This document shows, in pieces, positions 10,593-19,188 of a stretch of DNA of 64,000 nucleotides. Source of the stretch: Shinisaurus crocodilurus (taxonomy: Eukaryota > Chordata > Lepidosauria > Squamata > Shinisauridae); assembly GCA_021292165.1 (NCBI GenBank), contig JAHFWL010000040.1:496001-560000 (forward strand). The letters are read 5' to 3'. A program made the position numbers and the translations under genes. Within the stretch, counting starts at the first letter, position 1; every line of letters starts with the position of its first letter. Under the pieces are notes generated by a model, which saw only the letters and a list, made by a program, of their open reading frames with translations, made no database searches and was not told the origin of the DNA.

Positions 10593-10593
10593 C

Positions 10594-10633
<40 letters not shown>
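10593..10633. repeat. (CAT)n microsatellite
   Basis: About fourteen CAT repeats in the V2 leader-side intron. The duplicate block at 16200-16220 has only a degenerate remnant (cgtcatcgtcattgtcatt). Confidence 0.9.
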
Positions 10634-10634
<1 letters not shown>

Positions 10635-10774
10635 CTTCCAAAAAAAATAATACCCTTTTTAATTGCATCTGCTCCTCCTCTGTCCCCAATAGCATCCTTT
10701 AGGCCCTAAAGGGCTACCCTATATTACAAACAGCACTGGAACAAGATCGGTTCCTGAATAGTGGGAGATTTGGG

Positions 10775-10990
10775 ACCCAGACAAAGATGGCACATAGTTC
10801 CATGATGGAATTTGCTGCCACAAGATGTAGCTATGGCCACCAACTTGGACGGCCTTAAAAGGAAATTAGACAAATTCATGGAGTAGAAGGCTATCAATGG
10901 CTACTAGTTCCGGTGGCTACTGTTACTTCCAGTCTCTGAGGCAGGCAGGATACCTTGCAATACTTCTCAAATTGCTCGCCAATGGAAACT
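10775..10990 (+). mobile_element. CR1-like LINE 3' fragment
   Basis: The text 'tggccaccaacttggacggc', 'aaattagacaaattcatgga' and 'ggctatcaatggctactag' matches the conserved 3' region of CR1-type LINEs in reptiles and birds. It is noncoding here. Confidence 0.6.
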
Positions 10991-11104
10991 AATATGGATA
11001 TTTGGACTGCCTTTGTTGAAGCTTATGTATACAAATATTTTTTTTTGTTCTTTTTTACTGAAAGTTGTATTTTCATATACTTTACAAATTATATATTTAT
11101 ACAT

Positions 11105-11460
11105 TTATTTATAATGTAGGCCGCTCAACAAGGTCTGCCACGGACGGCCTTCTCCTTATCCCATCAGCCAGAGCAGCCAGGCTGGTGGGGACTAGGAAGA
11201 GGGCCTTCTCTGTGGCAGCCCCCACATTATGGAACTCCCTCCCTAGTGACCTTCGCCATGCCCCCTCTGTAATGAGCTTCCGCCGTGCATTAAAAACATG
11301 GCTGTTCAGGCGGGAATATGGGGTGGGTTAGGTTTTTAAAAGAATTTTTTATATTGTTTTAATTATTATATTTTATTGTATTGTTTTATTGTATTTTAAT
11401 TGTACATCGCCCAGGGTGGCTGGGTGACCGGCCAGATGGGCGATTAATAAATATAAGAAA
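11105..11460 (+). mobile_element. L2-type LINE 3' end
   Basis: It encodes the last part of a reverse-transcriptase ORF (RSTRSATDGLLLIPSARAAR, WNSLPSDLRHAPSVMSFRRA), then noncoding sequence ending 'gggcgattaataaatata'. It is nearly identical in protein to the end of the larger copy at 22267-23199. It is strongly 5'-truncated. Confidence 0.8.
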
Positions 11461-11461
11461 T

Positions 11462-11699
11462 TAATTAATTAATTAAATCCCACCCTTTTTTCCCCTGCAA
11501 GGCACCCAAGGCATCTTACATAATCCTCCTCTTCCTCCTCTCCATTTTATCCTCACCACAGCCCTGTGAGGTAGGTTTGACTGAGAGCCAGCGATGGCCT
11601 CAAGTCACCCAGAGAGCTACATGGCCAAGTGGAGGAACAGAACCCGGGTCTCCCAAGTCCCAGTCCAACACTCTGACTGTTATGCCACACTGGCTCATA
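11462..11699 (-). mobile_element. tRNA-derived SINE
   Basis: Reverse-strand copy: 'caaggcacccaaggcatctt' tail side, 'ccctgtgaggtaggttt' body, and 'cgggtctcccaagtcccagt' to 'gccacactggctca' head. It sits directly after the L2 fragment. Confidence 0.75.
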
Positions 11700-12283
11700 T
11701 CTATTAACTGAATTTGATAATTGAACTCCACATAGTTTCATTATGAAAAATAGCATATTTCCTTTTTATACTATTGTTTTGTTGAAATCAGAATAAAAAT
11801 AAATAAAGTTGCTGAGGAACAAGAGCAGGTGGGTGTTATTGTGCCGGTCTCCTGCTTGTGGGCTTCCCATTGGGAAAACTGGTTGGCCACCGTGTGACCA
11901 GAATGCTGGATCTGATCCAGCAGGGCTGATCCAGTTGGTCTGATCCAGCAGGGCTCTTCCTTTGTTCTGATCCCTAAAAAAAAAAAAATGTAGGCCAGGC
12001 AGAAATCCAATGCTCACAGGAACTGAATGCTAGGAAGATGCAAATGAATGGAGGACAAAATCTGATTGTTGTATTTGTTTTCCAGCTTATGTTCATATGC
12101 AGGATCCCAAATTTCTGTCAAGGCCTCAGAGAGGAATCATGCCAAGTGATACCGCTTTCCTGCTCAAGTATTAGGCTTTTTGCCATGCGTCGGACCTGCA
12201 ACTCTAGGGAAGGCAATTACTTTGGTGTGTTGATAGGGGTAAAGAGAAAAGAGCGGGTGGCACCAAGGAAAGGTTCTACTTAC

Positions 12284-12329
12284 CTAATGAAGCAAACATC
12301 ACAACGAGGGAGACCGAGGGGATGTCCAT
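12284..12329 (-). CDS. V-type leader exon, candidate partner of V2
   Basis: ATG at 12329 encodes MDIPSVSLVVMFASL, a signal-peptide-like stretch. It ends in phase 1 at donor G|GTAAGT. A TATA-like word (minus strand TATAAA, 12361-12366) lies about 30 bases upstream. The nearest V exon downstream is V2 at 10072-10364, whose acceptor has the matching phase. The implied 1.9-kb intron would contain the CR1, L2 and SINE fragments. It does not resemble the leader of V3, the paralogue of V2. It may be a true V2 leader or an orphan from a lost V. Confidence 0.6.
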
Positions 12330-12390
12330 CGCTGACAGTCTGGTCTGGAGTGGAATCTTCTTTATAAAAACCCAAGTGGGAGAGGGAAGC

Positions 12391-12414
12391 TTCCTTCCTT
12401 CCTTCCTTCCTTCC
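12391..12414. repeat. (TTCC)n microsatellite
   Basis: Six TTCC repeats in the promoter side of the leader at 12284-12329. Confidence 0.9.
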
Positions 12415-12695
12415 TGTCTTTCTCAGAGTAAAATGTTGTACAGATTGTGAGAGAAAGAGAGAGCCAGCCAGGATTCTTTCTGTTCTCCGCTGCAGAGGAT
12501 CCAACACACTGCGCAAGAAGAGGAGTGGCTGAACTAGAGCAGGGAGCCTTCCACATTCAAGGCAAGCAGCGCCAGATGGCATGGAACTTCTTTGAAGGTT
12601 TTTTACCTGAGGATTGGGGGCCGGTGGTATATCAGCTGCTGAAACAACCGAACCAGGCGGCCCAAAAAGAGGACTTTGGCAATCAGCATGACGTG

Positions 12696-12712
12696 ACAGC
12701 ACCACCTACTGG
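12696..12712 (-). promoter_or_regulatory. CTCF-like motif upstream of leader
   Basis: The minus strand reads CCCAGTAGGTGGTGCTG, one mismatch (T for C) from the CTCF core. It is about 370 bases upstream of the ATG at 12329. Comparable motifs lie upstream of the V3 and V10 leaders. Confidence 0.4.
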
Positions 12713-12780
12713 GGAAAGATGGCCACTGCATGCATCTTCTAGAGTTGCTCTGAATTGTTTCCTTAAGGGTGCAGTACTAC

Positions 12781-12830
12781 CGGGATGCCCGTAACCCTTC
12801 GAATTCAGAGGATTACGTACGGGCATCCCG
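12781..12830. repeat. Short perfect inverted repeat
   Basis: A 13-base arm CGGGATGCCCGTA at 12781-12793 is repeated in reverse complement at 12818-12830, with a 24-base loop. Cause unknown. Confidence 0.7.
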
Positions 12831-13182
12831 TTCAGAGCGGGAGGAGCGTAGAGATGGCGGTGACCGCTGAGCTCCTCCCACTCTGCAAAACATCTGGACA
12901 GCTGATTTCGGCTGTCTAACTCTGGAGCTTGGGGGGGGGGGGAGCCGATGGATGGAGGCGCTGCCAAGGTACATCGTATCTTGATGACCCCCAGTCTCCT
13001 CACCTCCCCGCCCCCTGGAAGGCCCACTGCACCCCTTTCTCCAAGGTCACTTTTGTGAATAGGGGTTCAGTTTCACACACACACACACACACCCGCTGCC
13101 TCAATCACAATCCTCAAGCCTGAAACGATAAATAGAAGCAGGTCACCATCACCAAGCAGAAGACTCTGGATGTAGTACTGAG
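12831..13182. other. Intergenic, no gene seen
   Basis: It holds a G-run near 12931 and a (CA)n tract at 13074-13092. Nothing else is recognised. Confidence 0.6.
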
Positions 13183-13487
13183 CAGGGCTGGTGCAAGGCA
13201 GTGTGGTGCCCTAGGCAAGATCAGATATTTAGCGGGGGGCGGGGGGGCTTGTTAATCGCCCATCTGGCCGGTCACCCAGCCAGATTTATGCACATAACTG
13301 CCCCGCCCACCCAAAAGGGTCAATTATTATTTATTTATACACAGAAAGGAGTGGGCCGGTGAGAGGAGCTCAAGCCCCTCCACCCTTTGTGCTCCCTTGC
13401 TTCATGTAGGGGGGGGGGGGCAATGGAAAACTTTGCCCGCTCTGCCACCCCTCCCTCTGCAAATGGCAATAAACCAGGAGATTTAGA

Positions 13488-13650
13488 TATCATAGAGTTG
13501 GAAGGAGCCTACAAGGCCATCGAGTCCAACCCCCTGCTCAATGCAGGAAACTTGAGGAAGGGTCTCCCATCCAAGTCATAACCAGGCCTGACCCTGCTTA
13601 GCTTTCCACGCTCAGACAAGCTGAGCCAGCATAAGCCACAGGCCTGTATA
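13488..13650 (-). mobile_element. 5S-rRNA-derived SINE
   Basis: Reverse-strand copy of the 1994-2165 element: 'catagagttggaaggagcct' tail, then 'ggtctcccatccaagt', 'aaccaggcctgaccctgctt' and 'agctttcc' from the 5S-like core. Nested in the hAT element. Confidence 0.75.
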
Positions 13651-14152
13651 TAAAAAGTTGCGTCCGCTCAGGACCTTTTGCAAAACACTGTAAAAAAACA
13701 TTTTAAAAATTCCAGAACTGCGCACTTGGCAGTTTTGAAAAGTACTTGATAGGCTCTCGGGCTCCATGACTCCCAGACACCTTCGGGAGAAGGGGGCAGC
13801 TGTGAAGGGCTCCACCGACCTGGGCTGGGGGTGGGTGGGGGAGGCTAAACCTGGGATCGAAAGGGTGAGAGCCGGGGGGGGGGGCGCCCGGAAGGGAGAG
13901 CGCGGTGGCAGGAAAAGAAAAGAGGGATGAAGAAAGGAATGAGAAAGAAAAACACAGGAGGAGGGACAGAGAGCTGCTGCAAGCCGAGGCGGAGGGGGAA
14001 GCGAGGAAAAGGCACTTATGTAGCGTTTCAACTTCTTCTCCGGTGGCGACTTTCGGAGCCAGCCCGAACAGACCACCTCCCCGCCGCTCATGGCTGCTAG
14101 GGGTGGGGGGTTCTTCCTTCGGCAGCTGTGGCTGGCCTCCGAGGGAAACAGA

Positions 14153-14330
14153 ATGCCCAGCACGCCGATGGTCGAGGCGACGCCGAGCTCCCTGCTGGAC
14201 TGCCACAGCCCGCAGCGCAACCCGCAGGAGTCCGAGGGCCCGGCCATCGCGGCCGTGATGTTCTCAGTCGGCGTGTTGGGCAACCTGACGGCGCCGGTGC
14301 TGCTGCGGGTGCGGCCGCGGCGGCGAGACT
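14153..14330 (+). pseudogene. PTGER2: PTGER2-like prostanoid-receptor N-terminal fragment
   Basis: From ATG 14153 the frame reads an N-terminal tail, then [20 protein letters not shown] and VLL. The PAI..VMFS.GVLGNL pattern is the start of transmembrane helix 1 of prostaglandin E2 receptor EP2 and its relatives. After about 14330 the frame departs from the family (an arginine-rich stretch, then no second helix), so only about 60 residues survive. The upstream GC-rich 250 bases could be captured 5' leader sequence. It lies wholly inside a hAT element with an exact target duplication. I read it as a captured host fragment, not a working gene. EP4 or another prostanoid receptor is possible. The match is from memory. 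Confidence 0.55.
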
Positions 14331-14549
14331 TTGCCGCTGGAATGCGGAGCTGCGCGCATCCCCACAGGGGAAGGGTTCCCTGCCACCTGCCAAGTGCCTG
14401 GACCCTGCCCGGGGTCAGCCCAGCGCTCTGGCGGACTCCGGCCCTCGCAGCGTGGCGCTTCTGACTGGCCTTAACTTGGACGGCCTTTAGCCCTGTGCCC
14501 TAGGCAGCTGCCTAGTTGGCCTAATGGTAGCACCGGCCCTGGTACTGAG

Positions 14550-14869
14550 GCTTACTTGGAAGAAAGCACACCCAGCTCGAAAGGTAGAGATTAAGTTTAT
14601 TTCCACAAGAGAAAAGGGAAGAGGGTTGTTTGTTTGTTTTTAAATGTATACAGAAATGAAATCAGGTTAACCTTTGGAAACAATGTTTCAGGCAAAAATA
14701 ACAAAGATCTGCCCTATCTGTTACCGAAATACATGTCTTCTCAGGGCCCAAGCTGGGATCCAAAGAATAGCAGGGCTGGCTGGCTGGCTGGCTGGCTGGG
14801 GCATGCTGGGTGTTCTAGGACTTTTTTCTGTCTAAACCTGCATATAGGATTGTGCCCTTCCTAAATCTC
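14550..14869. other. Intergenic, no gene seen
   Basis: It holds a short (GGCT)n tract near 14775-14800 and a 'gggcatgctgggtgttctagg' hairpin-repeat fragment. Confidence 0.5.
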
Positions 14870-15623
14870 GATCCAGACCAAGATGTAAGAAACCATGAAT
14901 AATGTTCATGTAAGAACATTATTCATGTAAGAAAGCATGAATATTTCATTGAGGAAGAAAATGCAAATTCTGGACAGCTGTGTGTGATGGGGTCTGTATA
15001 ATATCTATGTGCAGGCTTTCATCTGAGCAAAGGGTCAGCAGTTCATCTCCATAGACCCTGTTTCCCATACCAGAGAGATGTCTCCTTCTTCAGCACAAGG
15101 GTCGGGTTCGATTATGGAGAAGCTCCTGGAGGCTGCATTCCAGTTGCTGATGGAGATGAGGCAAAAGGGGCAGTATAGGAATACCGTCAATAAATAAATG
15201 AATACGGTAGCTGTTATTTAACTTTACTGAGCTCAAATCATCAATAAAGCAAGAGAACCTCCTGTGCAGGGTTCATGAGAGTAGACACCTTTTCAACCAA
15301 ATTCTTCATATTTGGGAGAGAAAGAAGTCGAGATTTTAAAAACTTGAATGCGGAAGAAAGCAAAATTGACAGATTTGCCCATGCCTATTAATGTAGGGCT
15401 GTTCCCAGTGCCATGCTTAACAAAGATTTAATAGCATGCCTTGCTCATAAAAGTCCCACCCTTTCGGAAAGCTCACACCCTTTCGGGAAGGGTTTCAACC
15501 CTCACCCAAACTTTGCCCACCCATACAACCAACCGTTCCACAGGGAGAAGGGGTGGATGATCATCCATAGCTGTTCTTTTCTCTCCATCAGTGATACCCT
15601 TTTCATTCAGAGCCAGAAGGAAG

Positions 15624-15662
15624 ACTTTCTGCACAGCAGAGATGGCAGGATGTGGCACTGTG
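15624..15662 (-). other. V3 recombination signal (23-spacer)
   Basis: Heptamer CACAGTG (15656-15662), 23-base spacer, nonamer GCAGAAAGT (15624-15632). The nonamer departs from consensus at several positions, so joining efficiency may be low. Confidence 0.85.
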
Positions 15663-15957
15663 TCACCCAGAGCACAGAGGTAGAGCGCAGAATTCGCCAA
15701 GGTAACTCGAGCAAAGGAGAGACTGCTGGATTTTCGGTCTCCAGAGATGAGCAAGGAAACCCCCTCTAGATTTTTACTCTTCACATCTCCCTTGTATCCA
15801 TCTACAATGTGGTGAGGTGGCTGGTTAGGGAGCTGCCGGTACCAAAAGATGTTTTCATTTGAAATAGATGGATGCTTGCAACTGATGTTCAGTTTTGTTC
15901 CATCCAATGCTTTCACAAGGGGATCCTGGATGACCTCAGCTTTGCACCCAAGGACTC
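15663..15957 (-). CDS. TRAV: TCR alpha V3 exon, TRAV4/26-like
   Basis: Open V exon of 295 bases after acceptor TTTGTTTCCCAG, with a two-base phase-1 start and 97 codons. Cys26 (LNISCKHP), Trp38 (IFWYRQLPNQPPHH) and Cys94 (ALYLCALG) are present. FR3 reads SLLISGDRKSSSLSFARVTL, which closely follows human TRAV4 and TRAV26 (the ADRKSSTLSLPRV type). FR1 has an extra cysteine at residue 4 (VLGCKAEV). V2 is its frameshifted paralogue. The leader is at 16557-16614, with an intron of 599 bases. The family assignment is by memory of human sequences. Confidence 0.9.
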
Positions 15958-16556
15958 CTGGGAAACAAAACGGGTTTTGAGAAAGTCAACTGGCTGGCAT
16001 TCTTATCACCATTAGATGTGCATGGATGGATATGATGACTTGTATATCTTCATATATTGGAAACAACAGGCCTACTTGGCCCCAAATCCTATTTTTCTGA
16101 TCACAGAATGATGATGTCATTTTATTCTTTTCATCATACTCTTGTTGACTGGCCTGCTAGCTGCAAAGATGGATGGCCATTTGAAATCATTGTTGATCAA
16201 TCGTCATCGTCATTGTCATTCCTTCTGGAAAAAAAATACCCCTTTCCATTGCATCTGCTCCTCCGCTGCTGTCCCAATATAGCATTGAGCAACTCCAGGG
16301 GGCTCTTGTTAGTGGTCCCCTGCTGGGCTGTGGACCCTTGGCAAGTGCCCAACCATTCCTACCCTTGACATTGGCCCTGGACCTAGACCTACGGTGGTGG
16401 GCTGTTATCTTGATCATTTCTTGGACTGTAGCAACTTTGCGATGCTATGATGCCGATGACACAGGCCAACATCTGCCACTAACACATGATCGTCTTCTTT
16501 TCATCTTTGCTATCCCTTTGTGTTACTAGGATTTTTCTCCTGGCTGCATCACTTAC

Positions 16557-16614
16557 CCAAGAAGAGTAGCCCGAAGAGAGGCCTCCATGGGGCTCGCCAG
16601 GCTCTTGAGACCAT
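16557..16614 (-). CDS. TRAV: V3 leader exon
   Basis: ATG at 16614 encodes MVSRAWRAPWRPLFGLLFL, ending in phase 1 at donor G|GTAAGT. The sequence and its upstream flank are homologous to the leader and promoter of V10 (WRPLFGLLFL shared), although the two V exons belong to different families. Confidence 0.85.
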
Positions 16615-16770
16615 CCTGAAGGACACGGACAATCGAGCTGGAGTGAATTCTCCCTGGAAGACGGCTCTGAACAGTGAATTCTCCACTTGTGCGAGCTGTC
16701 GCTGGCGCTTGCTCTCATCTGCGAGGCAGAGACGGGGGAGTCCTTGTGGTTATCTCAATATGGCCAGAAA

Positions 16771-16840
16771 AACCTCAGCTGGTGAATGTGTCAGCCTTCC
16801 CTTGAAAAAATGAAAACTCTCTGGTGACATCTAGTGGGGG
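16771..16840 (-). promoter_or_regulatory. V3 promoter segment with CTCF-like word
   Basis: 'aaaaacctcagctggtgaat' (plus text) and 'ctctctggtgacatctagtgg' are shared with the V10 promoter and with 59195-59260. The minus strand reads CCACTAGATGTCACCAG at 16821-16837, a degenerate CTCF-core match. Confidence 0.4.
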
Positions 16841-17062
16841 GAAAGGAAGCATGATCTTGCTGCACATCATGTTTCCAGCGTGAGCCAAACAAGACCTGAA
16901 ATGAGAGAACTGAAATACCTATTTCTGACACCATTTTTATTTATTTATTTTAGACTTTAAAAGCCTCCGCTTAAAAGGTAAGAGGGCCGTTAAATGTTTT
17001 CCCCGCACACAGTTTCTTCTGTTTATATCCCCCCCCCCCAATTTGCTATTAGTTTGGGGCTG

Positions 17063-17159
17063 GAGAGAGAGAGAGAGAGAGAGAGAGGTACAAAATGGGA
17101 CTCAGTCTAATTTGGGGGCCCAGCAACAGCTTTTAAGTAGAGAGAGAGAGAGAGAGAGA
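17063..17159. repeat. Two (GA)n microsatellites
   Basis: GA tracts at about 17063-17089 and 17140-17159. Confidence 0.85.
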
Positions 17160-17250
17160 TATTTTATTGCGATCTATCTACACTGGTGGCACAGAACCTC
17201 AGGCCTGAAGACCAAATCTACCCTCCAAGGGTCCCAATCCGGCTCTTGGG

Positions 17251-17450
17251 CAGTGGAAGCTGGTGGCGCCAATGCCAGTGGGGTGGTGTATCCACTCCGG
17301 GTTTCAGTCCGGGCTTTTAAGGGTCTGTCCGTGGTGCCGAACCCCATCCCCAAAATAGGCTCGGCACCACAGATAACTCCTTTAAAGTTCAGACTGAAAC
17401 CCGGAGTGGATACACCACCCCAGTGACATCGGCGCCACCAGCCACTACTG
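17251..17450. mobile_element. hAT-like foldback MITE
   Basis: The left end CAGTGGAAGCTGGTGGCGCC and right end GGCGCCACCAGCCACTACTG are inverted repeats. Flanking 8-mers CTCTTGGG (17243-17250) and CCCTTGGG (17451-17458) agree at 7 of 8. Internal arms meet at a 'ccccatcccc' centre. Confidence 0.8.
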
Positions 17451-17458
17451 CCCTTGGG

Positions 17459-18342
17459 TTCCCCAGAAGAACACCCCCCTTCTCCTCGCCCCACTGTCTT
17501 CCCCCCCCCCCAAGCCACTCTTCTTTAGGTGTTTTCCTGGCTTTTGTGCAGATTTCCAACCATTCTAAGAGATTAAAGTGGCTTTCCTAAGACCATAGTT
17601 TAAGACTGAGCTTTAAGCTAAAATATTCTGGCATATATATATTTTTGGCTCCACCCATTTTTCCTTCAGCCCCGCCCACAACTCGAGTGCAGCCCCTTGA
17701 GAGCCTCTCCAGAATGGAACTCGGGTGAAAGAAGTTCAACACCCCCCTGTTCAAGGTTGTTGCCCGCACCGAAAAAGATCCCCAAAGTGTTGCCGTTTCC
17801 CATTGAAATGGTCCCTTGTTCTGTGACGGAGGACATGACTTTACCTCAAGTATTACAGAAAGTTTCTGAGGTATTCAACCTTTTTGGTTTTTCTGTGTGT
17901 GTATTTTCATACATGAAAACTCAACTACCGGTAAATGTATTGAATTGTGAAAAGTAAGTAGTGTTTAATAACTTTCTCAGTTTGGAGAAATCTTTTCTAA
18001 ACAAACAGTCCTTCCATGCGTGATGTTTCACTTTCAGATGATTATTTTGACCTTTTTAAATTACAGCTGTTAAAATTACTAGTGTACACTCAAAAGTAAT
18101 TTTTGAAAACATTTCTATACAATTTTTAATTGTAACCCCCATTACAGTTTACTTGGAAGTAAGTCTCACTGTGTTTAGTGGGACCTTTTCTCTAGTAAGT
18201 GTATTTAGAATTGCAGCCTTGTTTATATTTTTACATTTATAGAATGCTTCCTTCTGTAGGATGGGACATAGACCTATATCAAACATCCATAGAACAAAAC
18301 TAAACCATAGAATTGAAATTCATTATTGTTTGTTTGTTTGTT
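17459..18342. other. Intergenic, no gene seen
   Basis: Mostly A/T-rich. A 'acttggaagtaagtctcactg' fragment of the common repeat lies near 18150-18215. Confidence 0.5.
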
Positions 18343-18590
18343 TGTTTATTATATTTATACCCCGCCTTTCTTCCTGCAAGGAACCCAAGGCGGCTTACAT
18401 AATCCTCCTCCACCTCTCCATTTTATCCTCACAACAACCCTGTGAAGTAGGTTAGGCTGTTAAGCACTGCCATACCTACCTCACAGGGTTGTTGTGAGGA
18501 CAAAATGGAGGACGTTGTGGGGAGAACCATGTAGTCCACCTTCACCTCTTTGAAGGAAGGGTAGGATATCTATATATACAACTGATATCA
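18343..18590. mobile_element. Two partial SINEs, head to head
   Basis: A minus-strand 3' half (tataccccgcctttcttcct to ctgtgaagtaggtta, 18343-18455) is followed by a plus-strand 3' half (acctacctcacagggttgtt onward, 18472-18590). Confidence 0.6.
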
Positions 18591-18615
18591 CTGAGATGTC
18601 GAAAGCCAGCACTAA

Positions 18616-18860
18616 GAGCCAGTGTGGCGTAGTGGTGAGAGTGTTGGACTGGGACTCAGGAGATCCAGGTTCTAGTCCCCGCTCAGCCATGAAGCTCATA
18701 GTGACTTTGGGCCAGTCACTGACTCTCAGTCTAACCTACCTCACAGGGTTATTGTGAGGATAAAATGGAGAGGAGGAGGAGGATTATGTAAGCCGCCTTG
18801 GGTTCCTTGCAGGAAAAAAGGGGGGATATAAATATAATAAATAGGAAAAAAAATAAATAT
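18616..18860 (+). mobile_element. tRNA-derived SINE
   Basis: Full-length plus-strand copy from the tRNA-like head 'gagccagtgtggcgtagtgg' to the A-rich tail. Confidence 0.75.
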
Positions 18861-18893
18861 GGAGTAAATATGGAACAGTGCAATCCTAAAGTG

Positions 18894-19148
18894 AGAGCCA
18901 GTGCAGTGTGGCATAGTGGTGAGAGTGCTGCACTGGGACTCAGGTGATCTGGGTTCTAGTCCCCATTCGGCCATAAAGCTCACTGGATGACTTTGGGCCA
19001 ATCACTGACTCTCAGCCTAACCTACCTCACAGGGTTGTTGTAAGGATAAAATGGAGAGGAGGAGGAGGAGGACCACGTAAGCCACCTTGGGTTCCTTGTA
19101 AGAGGGGGAAATGCAGGATATAAATGTAAGAATAAAATAAATAAATAA
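18894..19148 (+). mobile_element. tRNA-derived SINE
   Basis: Second full-length copy in tandem orientation, ending in an AAATA repeat. Confidence 0.75.
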
Positions 19149-19188
19149 AATGCCAGCTCCAGGTTTTGTGGGGCCCTTGGCGAAGACA

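Larger units (their letters stand above)
9460..10730. repeat. Duplicated block, copy 1 (contains V2)
   Basis: Long colinear similarity to 14870-16300. Both carry 'gcaaattctggac', then 'gggtcagcagttcatctcc', then a V exon, then 'tgcatctgctcctcc'. This shows a segmental duplication covering the V exon, its 3' flank and part of the leader intron. The block ends before any leader. Confidence 0.75.
13183..14541. mobile_element. hAT transposon carrying a host-like GC-rich insert
   Basis: The left end CAGGGCTGGTGCAAGG and right end GCACCGGCCCTG are inverted repeats, and subterminal 'gccctaggca' blocks occur on both sides. The 8-mer GTACTGAG flanks both ends exactly (13175-13182 and 14542-14549). 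This is the standard hAT signature. There is no transposase frame, so the element is non-autonomous. Inside are an L2 end fragment (about 13253-13285), a 5S SINE (13488-13650) and a GC-rich block (about 13800-14460) that includes a PTGER2-like segment. Confidence 0.85.
14870..16300. repeat. Duplicated block, copy 2 (contains V3)
   Basis: Colinear with 9460-10730. Both copies carry an unexplained conserved stretch about 0.45 kb left of the V exon ('cagcagttcatctccatagacc' in each; minus-strand frames containing SMEMNC). The function of that stretch is unknown. Confidence 0.75.

Noticed and set aside
12683..13027. Open frames around 12.3-13.0 kb as a host gene
   Set aside because: Only the short leader exon has splice and signal-peptide support. 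The other frames have no motifs and overlap on both strands.
13612..14283. 223-codon minus-strand frame across the GC-rich block
   Set aside because: It is antisense to the PTGER2-like frame, with biased composition and no known domain. It spans a 5S SINE boundary.
18616..18700. Possible tRNA gene (A- and B-box-like words)
   Set aside because: The boxes belong to the head of a SINE repeated at least ten times in the window. The cloverleaf is not complete.
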